The notes: generated from the sequence alone by a model not told the origin. A DNA stretch of 64,000 bases from Ahaetulla prasina (GCF_028640845.1 NC_080540.1:97315561-97379560); one strand, 5' to 3'. Counted from the first letter of the stretch, positions 12,008 to 24,403 are shown. Translations and numbers: made by a program.

Positions 12008-12179
12008 TAGACAGTTAGAACAATTAATCAGTGGAACAACTTGCCTGCTGAAGTTGTAAATGCTCCAACACTGGAAATTTATAAGAAAATGTTGGATAGC
12101 CATTTGTCTGAAATAGTGTAGGGTTTCCTGCTTGGGCAGGGGGTTGGACTAGAAGACCTCCAAGGTCCCTTCCAACTCT
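12008..12179 (+). mobile_element. CR1 LINE 3' end
   Basis: A 5'-truncated CR1 in plus orientation ending in 'ggtcccttccaactctg', which matches the reverse complements of the CR1 3' ends at 14971 and 26446. It contains only 3' UTR and runs straight into an ATT array. Confidence 0.9.
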
Positions 12180-12181
12180 GA

Positions 12182-12264
<83 letters not shown>
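12180..12264. repeat. (ATT)n microsatellite at CR1 tail
   Basis: About 27 ATT units directly abut the CR1 3' end, so the array was probably seeded by the LINE tail. The opposite strand reads as a poly-Asn frame, an artefact of the repeat. Confidence 0.95.
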
Positions 12265-12979
12265 GCCATACGTGGGAAGAAAATGGACATGTATTAATGT
12301 ATGAAAATTTCTGTCACATTCTTTATCTTACAGTCTCTTCCATCTATCTATGGCCTCCTATATATATTTTTGTGGGAGTTGTTTAACTTCATATTCTACA
12401 GGACCAGATAAAGTGTATAACACTGGGCTCATTTGTTCATCCTAAAAAGCCATTCAACATAGCTAAATATATTTTAAGTGAATTATTGCTATCATCTGCC
12501 TAGGCTTTAGAGTGGCATAATTAATATTGATGTGTTCTTTATAAAGGTATTTTGGTGAACTATTGCATATATTTTATGTATACTTCCATTGTAAATTTAT
12601 CTGTGTAATAATGGGAATGTGTGCGAATTTTGTACATCTGGAACTTGTTTAAAAAACACAAATTAAATGAACAAATATTTTGTTTTCTTTTGAACTCTGT
12701 TTCATTCTATTGAATAGAAAATAGGACTGAAATAAAGTCAAGATAAGCTACATAGTATATGTATGGCTCATCCTTTCAACCAATCTTGCCGAAGGAATTC
12801 TTACAGCTAAGCCACTTAGCTCTGTGATCTTGTCAGGTCCAATAAACAACATGAGGTTGAAAGCACCAAGTATTTTGAGAGCAGATACGGCAACAAAATT
12901 AAAATGCTCTATATGAAGGAATGTAGATTTCAAAGCTAGGGACTATCTCCAAGCCTCCCTATTTGTCCTTTGATAGTTA
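12265..12979. other. No gene or repeat recognised
   Basis: AT-rich; nothing assignable. Confidence 0.5.
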
Positions 12980-13098
12980 ATATACCTTGATGAACGTATC
13001 TTTTCTTTTATGTACACTGAGAGCATATGCACCAAGACAAATTCCTTGTGTGTCCAATCACACTTGGCCAATAAAAAATTCTATTCTATTCTATTCTA
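12980..13098 (+). mobile_element. Snake CR1/L3 3' end with (TATTC)n tail
   Basis: A short plus-strand copy of the 3' end seen in minus orientation at 25879-26070. The 'gagcatatgcaccaagacaa' and 'ttggccaataaa' segments are shared. It terminates in a short TATTC pentamer run. It is 5'-truncated and carries no coding sequence. Confidence 0.85.
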
Positions 13099-14675
13099 TT
13101 TGATATACATGCATATAAATTGTTGTATTCATAACAGTTTCATTTCGTATAACATGAATTCAATTTGTGCTTATGGTAACATCAGCAAGTAGACGTCCTG
13201 AAGGCTTTCACCTCGTCACATCAAAAACATCATTAGCACTCTGAAAGATTCTCAGTAACATGTTGGTGCCACACAACCTGAGGGCGCCCATCATTCAGCA
13301 CTATATTATCAATCATTTCATATTTTCTATCAATGTGGTTTTAATGGTAAAACTACTGGAGTGGTTTGCCATTTCCTTCTCCCACCCAGTATGAATTGAT
13401 GTATTTGCAATTCTCACTAAAATGATTGCCTGCCTCTGGCATTTTCTTACATTGCTTCTGCCCAATATGGGTGCCTGATTGCTTTAGACCACACACACAC
13501 TTGCCAGCATAATTCGTGGGTTTGGGTGGGTGGTTGTGGATATTCCAATTAACTTCCCATAAACTACTGGATTAAGAGAACTTCTCAAGGGAATTGTCCT
13601 TGGTGTCAATATTTACAATCCTAAGGGTGTCAGCCCTTCAAAGTGGTTCAGATAGGGCTTTTATCCATTTCATAATGGCCAGAGTTTCATGTATACCAGC
13701 TTGAAGGACTACAAAATCACTACAGTAGGTACAGATGGTCAATTCATTTTAATGAAATGTCAAATAGGACACCCGTGAAGATGAATTTTCTTACATTTTA
13801 TCCCTCAGCAAAAGAATTGACAAGTTCAGAAAGTTAGGACAGAGATCTATGATTTAAATTCTTCTGCAACTATTGAAGAGAATAGGTAAATCATGGGCAA
13901 ACCTAAATCACATATTTACTGATTTCTATCCCCACCTTTCTCTTCTGTTTTAGAAAAATATAAATTTCTCAGTAATATTTTTGGTGCTGAAATTGATGTG
14001 GTTATGTTTTAAAAGATCCACAGAATTGTATTTTTTGGTTTTTTTGGTATTTGGTTTTTGTTGATTTTAATTCATTTTCTTTTCTACCTTTCTTAGTACA
14101 AATGACAAAAACAGAACTAATATAGAAATCAGAATCTGATCACTATAGATTCAAACTTGTTTACTATAACTTGGATAAATAAGAATCTGTTCTGAAGTAC
14201 CTTCTTTCATGTAATCTAGCCTTTGGCAAAAATCTGATAGTCATGTACATTATGATAACAATAGTGGGTGTTATCGAGTCTTCCATAGTTAATATGCACT
14301 ATGAAATTATTCCAGACTTAGTTGCTTTTGATCTGTTGACTTTTCCACAATGAAAGTTATTTGTGAAGAGAAAAGTCAGTACTACTAACTCATGGGATAA
14401 AACCATTTTAGAAAATGCTTCTTATATTACACATAAAATGCTTTTTATATTTGGCCAAAGCCAAAAATGATCAATCTCTTTTTCTCTTTTTCTTCCTCTT
14501 CCTCTCTCTCTCTCTGTGTTACAAATAAGTTCCTTTACTGTTTCAGGAACTGCTTTGGAAAATACCCTCAGATCTAATAGTGGTTTGACATTGGGTATTG
14601 CATTTTTAAAAATTCTAACCAGTACTTTTTGTATTTTGTATTTTTAAAAAAACCTCCTACCTTAACACATCTTCA
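13099..14675. other. No gene recognised
   Basis: AT-rich, with a pyrimidine-rich patch (CT runs) at about 14478-14517. Nothing else can be assigned. Confidence 0.5.
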
Positions 14676-14970
14676 GTTCCTGTGTGACCAAGGCCCAAGT
14701 AGTAATCACTCTCAGTCATTCTCAGCTTAGTCCAAAACAAAAATCTTAATAACCAGTCTCTTGGCCTTATCACCAACCTTTGATATCTTTGGCAACCTGC
14801 CAAAGGCTTTTCTTGGCAAACCCCCCACAAAATTCAAGAGATGCTGACAAGAAGCATGGAAATCAGTGTTGCTTTTCTACAAAGAACCCAACTGCTTGTT
14901 GCTGCTCTTTTAAGCCTTATGGGAGTGGCCAATCATCTTCTGGCCTTACTCCCAAGTTGTCCTTTTTATA

Positions 14971-15568
14971 ATATAATATAATATAACAACAGAGTTGGAA
15001 GGGACCTTGGAGGCCTTCTAGTCCAACCCCCTGCCCAGGCAGGAAACCCTACACCATCTCAGTCAGATGGTTATCCAACATTTTCTTAAAAATTTCCAGT
15101 GTTGGAGCATTCACAACTTCTGCAGGCAAGTCGTTCCACTTATTAATTGTTCTAACTGTCAGGAAATTTCTCCTTAGTTCTAAGTTGCTTCTTTCTTTGA
15201 TCAGTTTCCACCCATTGCTTCTTGTTCAAAGGTGCTTTGGAGAACAGCCCGACTCCCTCTTCTTTGTGGCAACCCCTGAGATATTGGAACACAGCTATCA
15301 TGTTTCCCCTAGTCCTTCTTTTCATTAAACTAGGCATACCCAGTTCCTGCAACCGTTCTTCATATGTTTTAGCCTCCAGTCCCCTAATCATCTTTGTTGC
15401 TTTTCTCTGCACTCTTTCTAGAGTCTCAACATCTTTTTTACATCGTGGCAACCAAAACTGGATGCAATATTCCAAGTGTGGCCTTACCAAGGCATTATAG
15501 AGTGCCACTAACACTTCACGTGATCTTGCTTCTATCCCTCTGTTTATGCAGCCCAGAAATTTTTCTTC
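14971..15568 (-). mobile_element. CR1 LINE inserted in LTR B
   Basis: The 3' end lies at the left, with an ataatataat-type tail followed by the CR1 'caacagagttggaagggac' end. The right boundary is set by the uninterrupted LTR C, where 'gttgtcct' and 'gctgctcttgcc' are separated by only about 10 bases. The element is 5'-truncated and keeps the C-terminus of ORF2. Confidence 0.9.
15152..15568 (-). pseudogene. CR1 ORF2 C-terminal fragment
   Basis: About 140 codons of the reverse transcriptase C-terminus, with the CR1 blocks [34 protein letters not shown] and YEERLQELG in one frame. The open frame continues upstream into LTR sequence (to 15604), so its apparent Met start belongs to the LTR and is not a real start. 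The RT catalytic motifs lie upstream and were lost by 5' truncation. Confidence 0.85.
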
Positions 15569-15834
15569 AGCTGCTCTTGCCTTCTGGCAGCTCTTCACAT
15601 GCATGCACTAGGAACAGGTTCCTCCTTTTCCTCTGCCTCTCTGCTGTCTGCCTCTGGAGGCTCCAGAATCCGCACATCGCTCCCAGATGGTCTTGGCTCC
15701 ATCTCTGCCTCTGATGCAGAGCCCTCGTCCGGGCCTTCCCCTGACTCCAGGACTGACCCATTGTCCTCCCCACCCTCCTCACTGTCTGACTCCATTGCCA
15801 GGTCTGCGGGCTGCTGGCAGACCACAACAGTTCC

Positions 15835-16377
15835 ATAGTTTGAAATACTATGTAAATTGTGAAAAGATGTGAAATGATGAGCTAAGAAATTAAATTGTTC
15901 TTTTATTTAAATTATAATTCTAATTTGAATTCACATGTACTAACCCAAATGAAAGAAATGTGGTACACATATACAAAATCTCAATCCTGATCTGTTGAGG
16001 AGAAAAACCTCTTCCGAACAGTTTCCGTGGGTACAATATTAATAACTTATAATAAACAATTGTGCTGAGCAGGGAAGGTTAAAATTCTTAATAACACCCA
16101 AGGGAATATACAGCTATAACAATGATTCTGCTCTGCTTTTTCTCCAAAGTATTCTTTTATTCCATATATAGAAAGATCACATCTAAAGATTTAATATAGA
16201 CTAAATGAGTCCAAACAGAATGGAATACCAAACCTACTTTAAAAAACATAAAAGGAACTCAACCGGGCAAGACATATTACTTCCTTAATGGCTAATTAGG
16301 ATTACTTTGTACTAAAATAACAACAATAACAGATGCAGTAAATAATAACAGATGCAGTAAAAACTCTAGCACAATTA
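15835..16377. other. No gene or repeat recognised
   Basis: AT-rich; nothing assignable. Confidence 0.5.
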
Positions 16378-16651
16378 TTTATTTCTTTATTTAAATGTAT
16401 TTGATTGCCCATCTTATATACAGGACTCTGGGTGCCTAACAATTACAAAACAGAATAAAAACATAATAAGAAACAAGTTTAAAAACAACATAAATAACAC
16501 AGTAGCCAAGAAACTCCGTTAACACAACCATGACAAGCAGGAAAGGGGCTCAGCATGGTATCGGGGACACAGGTTTGATGGCAAAGCCAAATTTGTAATG
16601 CCTAGGAAAAGGCCAGCAAGATCAGGACAAGTCTCTGGGGGAAATGATGTT

Positions 16652-17712
16652 CTATTTTATTCATTTATTTATTTATTTAGATTTTTATACCGCCCTTCTC
16701 CCGAAGGACTCAGGGCGGTGTACAGCCAAAATATAAAAACAACACAATGTACAATTAAAACAAAAACTTAAAACAAACATAATCCATAAATGGCCGAAAT
16801 TAAAACAATCAAATTTAAAAACCCTTAAAATTTGTAAATAATAACCCCAATTAAAATTGTTTAAAATTAAAAATTTAGAATTAAAAATTTAAGCCAGTCC
16901 CGCTTGAATAAACAAATGCGTTTTCAGCTGACGGCGAAAGGTCCGAAGGTCGGGTAATTGGCGCAAACCAGGGGGAAGTTCGTTCCAAAGGGTAGGAGCT
17001 CCTACAGAGAAGGCCCTTCCCCTGGGGGCCGCCAGCCGACATTGCTTGGCGGACGGCACCCTGAGAAGACCCTCTCTGTGTGAGCGTACAGGTCGGTGGG
17101 AGGCATAAGGTAACAGCAGGCGGTCCCATAAGTACCCAGGCCCTAAGCCATGGAGCGCTTTAAAGGTGGTAACCAAAACCTTAAAGCACACCCGAAAGAC
17201 CACAGGAAGCCAGTGCAGACTGCGCAGGAGCGGTGTTACGTGGGAGCAGCATGGGGCTCCCTCAATCACCCGCGCAGCTGCATTCTGAACTAACTGAAGC
17301 CTCCGGGTGCACTTCAGGGGAAGCCCCATGTAGAGAGCATTGCAATAATCCAAACGAGAAGTGACAAGAGCATGAGTGACCGTGCATAAGGCATCCCGGT
17401 CAAGGAAGGGGCACAACTGGCGGACCAGGCGCACCTGGTAAAAAGCTCTCCTGGAGATTATTATTATTTATTAGATTTATAATAGAGATGGCCGCCAAAT
17501 GGTCTTCAAATGACAGCCGTCCATCCAGGAGAACACCCAAGTTGCGCACCCTTTCCATTGGGGCCAATGACTCGCCCCCAACAGTCAGCTGCAATTGCAG
17601 CTGACTGTACCGGGGTGCTGGCATCCACAGCCACTCCGTCTTGGAGGGATTGAGCTTGAGCCTGTTTCTCCCCATCCAGACCCGTACGGCTTCCAGGCAC
17701 CGGGACAGCACT
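16652..17712 (-). mobile_element. Young L2-clade LINE inserted in old L2
   Basis: The 3' end is at the left: TTTATT-type tail, then 'taccgcccttctcccgaagg'. The same end occurs at 24404 and 27393. The element is 5'-truncated at the LSRCLEAV codons. A 34-bp ATT-rich insertion at about 17459-17492 breaks the frame between LAAIS and the next block. No clear TSD is visible. Confidence 0.9.
16889..17434 (-). pseudogene. L2 ORF2 C-terminal domain
   Basis: A 181-codon frame without stops encoding the region after the RT palm. It contains the L2-clade blocks CTVTHALVTSRLDYCNALY, LQLVQNAAARV, LLRSLHWLPVVFRV, RAFSVGAPTLWNELPPGLR and FRRQLKTHLF. The preceding 120-codon frame (17400-17762) contains GRNRLKLNPSKTEWLW and is offset from it, so the ORF is frameshifted. 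Function is excluded by 5' truncation. Confidence 0.85.
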
Positions 17713-18700
17713 AGAAGATAGGCAGGCACCATGACAGAAAATGCTCTCTTCCTGGGTCTCACTAGATGGCACTCCCATGGTCAAGAATCAGAACATGCCC
17801 CTTCTGCAGGGTCTCACATGATAGGAAGACACCATTGAGGAGAGACGGTCCTATATTATCCCCTACCAAGCCATGAAGGATCTTGAAGGTAACCACCAGC
17901 ACCTTGAATTGTACTCAGAAGCATACTAGTAGCCAATGCAGCCCACAGAACAGATGTTTCACATGTGTCAGGTAACCAGCATCCATAGCTGTTCAAGCCT
18001 CAAGCTTCAGTAATCCAAGCAGGAGTAAGTCATGACTGACTGTGAGCAAGGCTACGTGGTCCAGGAATGGTTGCAACTGGCACAACACAAAGCTATGTAA
18101 AAGCCCTGTTGACACAGTTATCATCTATCCTTTGAGCAGAACCCACAAGTATCCCCAAATTGTATAGAGAATTTGTCTGGGGTAGTGCAAGACATGAAAT
18201 ATTTCCAAAACTAGGATGTCCCCAAAACCAAATATACTGTGTCTTACTAAAGTTGAACCAAAGCCTGTTTTTCTCCATCCAGAACCTCACTGCCCAATGA
18301 GACAGGACCTCCATGACATCACTTAGAAGATCCACGGTAGTGATTTATACCTGGAAATTATCAGTATACTGATTTTATCTCACTCCAAACTGACAGATGA
18401 TTTCACCTAGAGGCTCCAGGTAGATGTTAAACAGGAGAGGAAAGAGCATCAATCCCTGTGGATCGCAACGTAACAGAGACTGCAGGCTGGGCCTTTCTTC
18501 CCCTATCAACATTGACTGGAACCAACCCCAAAAGAAGTAGAAGGACCAGCACAACAACATGCTAGTCTCCCCCAATTCAAAACTGGTTCAGAAGGATATC
18601 ACTACCACTGATCACTTCCATCCTGCTCTCGTCAGGAATCATCCAAAAGTGTAATCAGTGCTTCAAGTAAACTTGAATCCTGACTAAAAGGGCTAATTCA

Positions 18701-20770
18701 TTAAGACCAGGTTTTCTGAAAGCAATTTGTGCCTCTTTCCTTAAGTGTAAGGTTGTCTATTTCCTAGTTAAGACTGACCTTGAAGTATCAATATGCTCAG
18801 AATAAAGTTTTGATATCAGGATCCAGAACAGTTGTCAAAAAAGTCAAGATGTTGATCACAGCAGTGGAAGAAAACCTTGCCCTCTTTTTTCGTATATGCA
18901 TCAGTTCGCATGTCAAAAGGGTAGGTCTTCAATTGCACTGCTGGAACCACCATCCTGACTTTTTGGCCCCTTGCTGAAAATACTGCTGTTTGACATACTC
19001 CTATTTCTTCTCCAGAAAGCTTTTCTACAAAAAACATAAGCACATTTAATTGTGCAATTAGAAAGCAGGATCATTTTCCACTTGTCGCAGGATTGTTAGG
19101 CAGTGACACCTTCACCGAGAGCATAATTCCTCAGCCATATGGGCTGCAAAGGACTGTTATTACTATATCGTGATAGACACGGGTATATATTATTACAAAG
19201 TTGTATTGAAATGTTGTATTGAAACTACTACTTTCTTGAGAAAATAACATAATTAGATACATGTCAACAGTCATAATGTGTATATCACTCAATCTTATTG
19301 GGGACCATATGGCTAGGACGTAATTTCTCCCTTAAGAGGTTGGTTGCTTTGTTGGGTTTTAAGTTGCCACCTTCATGTTTAGCCCTCTAAAGACAACAGT
19401 GAGGCTGATAAGTTGAAATCTTACTTTAGGGCATCTGTTAAGTCAAGCAGACAGGTGTGATGTTTTCATGGAGATGCTGAAGTCAGGAAAGGATTACTTC
19501 ATGCTGTAATGGAGCTAATGGTGTTATGCTCAGGACAGCTGTGGGTACATCTGGTGTTAAGCTACCCTTATTTAAACTTTATGATGTGAGAGACTGCCAG
19601 CTCTTCTACTTGCAGCGTATAAATTATGTTGATTGCTCATACACTTTTCCTAACCCTCATTTCTCCTGAATTATGAATGATAGCAGGGCAAAAGTTTGCT
19701 TTTAACATTCCCATGTGTGGTCTGAGTGCAGCGAACAGTCATCATCTCACTGTACTCAACCAGAAGATGCATAAAATTGTGCAGGCTATGACCATGTAAT
19801 GTGTACTTGAACCATGAAGGTACTTTTACATTTCCAAACTGAAAAGATGTTTGGAGATAATATGGGTTTATTTTCTCAAAAGAAAATAAGTCAGTGCCTT
19901 AGTTTTGTATAAAACCTTCACTTAGGATTAAGAAATTCAGCTGTATGAATACCACATGTAATAATAATAATTTATTTACCTTCTTTAATGCTGAACTCCC
20001 AACAACTCTGGACAGCTCACAACAAATCATTTTTGAACACATCTATTTCTGAAAATAGAGATATTTTCCTTGTAAGGAACACTATACACGACCAGAAACA
20101 AAGCAGATCATTCAGAAGCTCCCACCATGAGTACTAGAACTGTACAAAATACAGAGATGCCCAGAGTATTTTATATATTTTGTGGATATTTAATGATTAT
20201 ATTCATTGGAATATATTATATTCTGAGAAGATGCCACTATTGTTACTACCGCTACCATTATTATTGTTGTTGTTGTTGTTGTTCCTAATATTAAGTTCTA
20301 CCATTCTTAGCTCCAGATTCAAAGCAGTACCTGAAGGCAGTTTTCTAGATCTAGATTGTATTCCTACATATTTGTGACAGAAAAAGTACTCAACTTAGTG
20401 GAATTTATTTTTGACTTAATAATAAGTTACTGTAGAAGACATGAATTCAAACTTCATCCCGTACAAAAGCATGACAGCATAGATACCAATTTAAAAATTG
20501 TAATCAATTTAAGTACAATCTTATATAGTGTACACCTTATATAGGCACTGTTGCTTAAAAGAAAGATAACAAATCTTATAATTTAGTAAATTACAATCCT
20601 AAGTAACAAAGTATATTCATTGTCATACTTTGTTCACTGTTTCAGTAGCTCATCTTGATAAAGTGAGTATACATTTTATTAACCAACTTTCAGTAATAGT
20701 ATAATAATACTTCTGTGTTCTGAGTCAGATCTTTTGAATAGTTAAGGGAGAAGATGAGACCTTTTATATA
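18701..20770. other. No gene recognised
   Basis: AT-rich. At about 19960-20030 'aataatttatttacc...ctggacagctcac' resembles a decayed L2-type 3' end in minus orientation; low confidence. Short TTG repeats occur near 20265-20283. Confidence 0.45.
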
Positions 20771-20772
20771 TA

Positions 20773-21366
20773 CAGTAGTGGCCAAAATTGTGGAAATATT
20801 TTGGGAAAAGTGTTATTAGCTAAAACTAGCTAATAACACCACTTTTTTTGGAGTAGCACCATCAAAGTATGTATCAATGGAAAGATAATTTAATCAAGAA
20901 TGTAATGCAATAACTTTTATGAAGGATTTGCTATTAGAATAGCAGTTTCAGAATAAAGAATAAAAGTGAAACGTGAAAAAACTAGATATACAAAAATTAT
21001 CACCATAGAAAAAAAAAGGATATATACAAAAATTATCACCATGTCAGTTAATAGTTGAGTAACCTTTAGCATGAATTATGGTCTTACAATGTCTTCCCAT
21101 GGAGTGAACCAAGTCTTTTAGTTCTGCAGCTGTTATAATGTGAAACCAAGATTGAATGATTGCTTCTATCAACTGGGTTTTATTGCTGGGTTGCTTCTGA
21201 CTAATAAATTTCTTTAATCAATTGGGTTAAGGTCTGGGCTATTCCCAGGCCATTGCAGCAGTGGAATATGATTATCTTGAAACTCCCCAAAAAAGTGGTG
21301 TTATCAGCCATCAAACCTCAAAAGTACACTTTTCTCAAAAGATTTCCACAATTTTGGCCACTACTG
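20773..21366 (-). mobile_element. Tc1/mariner-type short element, copy 1
   Basis: Terminal inverted repeats begin cagtagtggccaaaattgtg and end with the complement. Length is 594 bp. TA precedes the left end; the right flank is TG, a degraded TA. The minus strand keeps a transposase trace (AWPGNSPDLNPIE near 21180-21250), so it derives from a Tc1-like element by internal deletion. The family recurs at 35518-36099. A local ~30-bp duplication at about 20990-21045 is absent from copy 2. Confidence 0.88.
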
Positions 21367-21368
21367 TG

Positions 21369-22430
21369 CTCTTATCCAGCCTGCTGCCTTGGAAATTGTA
21401 CCTTGAGTAGAAAGTTGACTGCTGCAAGTGATTTGTAATGACTGAAGGAAGAAGAATAGCACTGTGCTATTTCAGAACTTTTCAGTTGCTTAAGCTGGCT
21501 ATATTTGACTGCTTTTTGTTAGCTATTGGGAGACATAATCATCTCTTTTTCCGACTGAAGAAAAATTGACACCTGCACGCATATCATTTGAACTCTCTTT
21601 GCTATACATCTTCCAGATGAGTATGTCGACTGCCTTTGTTCAAACTTATTATCTCTCTGAATCGGTGCAGATGTTGATTAATCTTTCTAAAATAACTAGA
21701 GAGGCTGGCACCCAAAAAAATGGAGGTGTTATAAATGGTCACACAACCGAAAGATGAGTGCTTAAAATCCTCTTTCCTCTCATGTCACAACTCAGTCTAA
21801 TAATCAATTCCCTGTTCCCCACCACTGCCCATTTCCGTTCCCCTCTTTCAATTCCCCCAAATCCAAGCCTCAAATTCCCCTTCTCATTCTTTAAGACAGA
21901 GCAGTGAACTTATTTACTCAGGCAGAAAAGAAGTGCCCCCCTTCATTTCAAGCTACTTATTTACTCAAGTTCCCTTGAAGAGTTGCGGAAAAGACTTCAG
22001 AGACTGGCACTTAATTTTCCTGATCCTTCACTTTGACTTGGAAGAAAAATGGCAAGAGTTGTGATTTCTTTTCTTCTTTGCAAATTATCTAATGAAGAAG
22101 AATATTCCATGGTGTGTTTCCTCCCACGTCATATTACTCATACGCTGACACTACAAGTAGTTGTTTTGCTTGAATAACAGCTGCCTTGTTCTCAGTTGAA
22201 TGGATGTGAGATGAGCATCTTACAATACAATTTGATGTCTAGGGAGATCATAATTCATAAACCAATTCTTAAGCTATTTTTCAGGTTGGAATGTGAATTT
22301 GTCTGCAAAAAGAAAGGTCAGGAACCTATGCTTTAGTTCCAAATATAAATGCTACTAGATGTTACGTGTTGTGCCTATAAACAGGTCCAGTTATATTGTG
22401 TATTGCATAAAAGAAAGGCAATTTTTGTAA
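21369..22430. other. No gene or repeat recognised
   Basis: Nothing assignable; a few 60-codon frames have no recognisable domain. Confidence 0.5.
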
Positions 22431-22650
22431 TGGTTAAAGGCACCAGGCTAGAAACTGGGAAATCATGAGTTTTAGTCCTGTCTTAGGCACAAAGCAAGTT
22501 GGAAGACCTTGAGCCAGTCACTGTCTTTCAGCCTTAGGAAGCAGGCAATGACAAAGCACTTCTGAAATCATGCGAAGAAAACTGCAGGGACTTGTCCAGC
22601 CAGTTGCAAGGACTCAGCACTGACTTGAAGGCACAAAAAACAAACAAACA
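22431..22650 (+). mobile_element. tRNA-derived SINE with Bov-B-like tail
   Basis: The head resembles a tRNA region (B-box-like gagttttagtcctg). A central 'gagccagtcact' block follows. The 3' part 'gccagttgcaaggactcagc...gacttgaaggca' resembles Bov-B LINE tails, and the element ends in an AAAC-rich tail. That layout fits squamate SINEs mobilised by Bov-B. It is somewhat decayed. Confidence 0.6.
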
Positions 22651-23174
22651 AAAATGAACCCATAAAAAAAATATGAAAATGATAGTAAAATATAAACAAA
22701 CTTACTACAGTAGAGTTAATGATGCATTTTTACATTATTCAGAATTAATTTTAGTTAAGATTCTTTGGAGTACAGTCTAATGAAGTCAATATAATTTTAA
22801 CAAGCTGAAAACATGCATAATATCTATATCCACAATGATATAGATTTAAAACCTGCAATCCAGGAGGTTATTGGTAATTTAGTGCAAAGATGGTGCTCTA
22901 ATAAAACCATAGTACCACTGCTCAAAAAAAATAAAGGGAACACAAAAATAAGACATCCTAGATCTGAATGAATGAAATATTCTTATTAAATACTTTGTTC
23001 ATGACATAGTTGAATGTGCTCACAACACAATCACACAAAAATTATCAATGGAAATCAAATTGAGCAACCCATGGAGGTCTGGATTTGGAGTTACACTCAA
23101 AATTAAAGTGGAAAACAACACTACAGGCTGATCCAACTTTAATGTAATGTCCTTAAAACAAGTCAAAATGAGGC

Positions 23175-24245
23175 TCAATGCTGCGTGTGGCCTCCACGTG
23201 CCTGTATGAACTCCCTACAATGCCTGGGTATGTGCCTGATGAGGTGGCGGATGGTCTCCTGAGGGATCTCCTCCCACACCTGGACTAAAGCATCCCCCAA
23301 CTCCTGGATAGTTTGTGTTGCAATGTGGCGTTGGTAGATAGAGCAAGACATGATGTCCCAGATGTGCTCAATTGGATTCAGGTCTGGGGAATGGGTGGGC
23401 CAGTCCATAGCATCAATGCCTTCGTCTTGCAGGAACTACTGACACACTCCAGCCACATGAGGTCTAGCATTGTCTTGCATTAGGAGGAATCCAGGGCCAA
23501 CTGCACCAGCATATGGTCTCACAAGGGGTCTGAGGATCTCATCCCGGTACCTAATGGCAGTCAAGCTATCTCTGGCGAGCATATGGAGGGCTGTGCGGCC
23601 CCCTAAAGAAATGCCACCCCACACCATTACTTATCCACTGCCAAACCAGTCATGCTGGAGGATGTTGCAGGCAGTAGAATGTTCTCCACGGAGTCTCCAG
23701 ACCCTGTCATGTCTGTCACATGTGCTCAATGTGAACCTGCTTTCATCTATGAAGAGCACAGGGCACCAGTGGCAAAGTTGCCAATCTTGGTGTTCTCTGG
23801 CAAATACCAAACGTCCTGCACTGTGTTGGACTGTAAGCACAATCCCCACCTGTGGACGTCGGGCCCTCATACCACCCTCATGGAGTCTGTTTCTGACTGT
23901 TTGAGCAGCCACATGCACATTTGTGGCCCGCTGGAGGTCATTTTGCAGGGCTCTGGCAGTGCTCCTCCTGTCCCTCCTTGCACAAAGGTGGAGGTAGCGT
24001 TCCTGCTGCTGGGTTGTTGCTCTCCTATGGCCTCCTCCATGTCTTCTGATGTACTGGCGTGTCTCCTGGTAGTGCCTCCATGCTCTGGAAACTACGCTGA
24101 CAGACACAGCAAACCTTCTTGCCACAGCTCGCATTGATGTGCCATCCTGGATGAGCTGCACTACCTGAGCCACTTGTGTGGGTTGTAGACTCCGTCTAAT
24201 GCTACCACTAGAGTGACAGCACCACCAGCATTCAAAAGTGACCAA
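23175..24245 (-). pseudogene. Tc1 transposase, DD34E, two nonsense codons
   Basis: A single frame of about 357 codons without frameshifts, broken only by TAA (23631-23633) and TAG (23436-23438). The N-terminal helix-turn-helix region is seen in [20 protein letters not shown] and [15 protein letters not shown]. Counting from 24245, the catalytic residues are D167 (FIDESRF), D258 (MQDNARPH) and E293 (SPDLNPIE), with 34 residues between the last two. The usual family start is probably at RRSLQPT, where this copy has ATT instead of ATG, so the start itself may also be lost. The enzyme would cut and paste the element at TA sites. Confidence 0.9.
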
Positions 24246-24403
24246 ACCATCAGCCAGAAAGCATAGGAACTGAGAACTGGTCTGTGGTCACCACCTGCAG
24301 AACCACTCCTTTATTGGGGATGTCTTGCTAACTGCCTATGCTCTCCACCTGTTGTCTATTCCATGTGCACAACAGCATGTGGAATTGATTGTCAAACAGT
24401 GTT

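Larger units (their letters stand above)
14681..15829 (-). mobile_element. Solo LTR (LTR B) with 5-bp TSD, CR1-interrupted
   Basis: On the minus strand the unit begins TGTTGTGGTC and ends GGTCACACA. Both flanks are GTTCC (14676-14680 and 15830-15834), a perfect 5-bp target duplication as expected for Gypsy or retroviral LTRs. Without the 598-bp CR1 at 14971-15568 the LTR is about 550 bp. A TATA-like cttaaaag lies left of the CR1. The distal part of the LTR reads as an acidic Ser/Glu-rich open frame, also seen in LTRs A and C. No internal region is present. Confidence 0.85.
16378..18700 (-). mobile_element. Old L2-clade LINE, interrupted by a young L2
   Basis: The 3' tail (ttatttatttctttattt) is at the left. 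On the minus strand the right part encodes decayed RT, including DPQGLMLFPLLFNIYLEP (near 18400-18475) and FWMEKNRLWFNFSKTQYIWF (near 18225-18285). Its C-terminal RAFSVMVPAY block (about 17715-17750) resumes left of the insertion as FPQRLVLILLAF (near 16620-16650). That continuity shows a single old copy split by the element at 16652-17712. Many stops and frameshifts are present. Confidence 0.85.

Noticed and set aside
12024..12290. Poly-Asn frame
   Set aside because: Antisense of the ATT array at a CR1 tail.
15222..15872. Plus-strand frames of 60-106 codons
   Set aside because: Antisense shadows of CR1 ORF2 and of LTR B.
23470..24137. Plus-strand frames of 144 and 161 codons
   Set aside because: Antisense of the Tc1 transposase.
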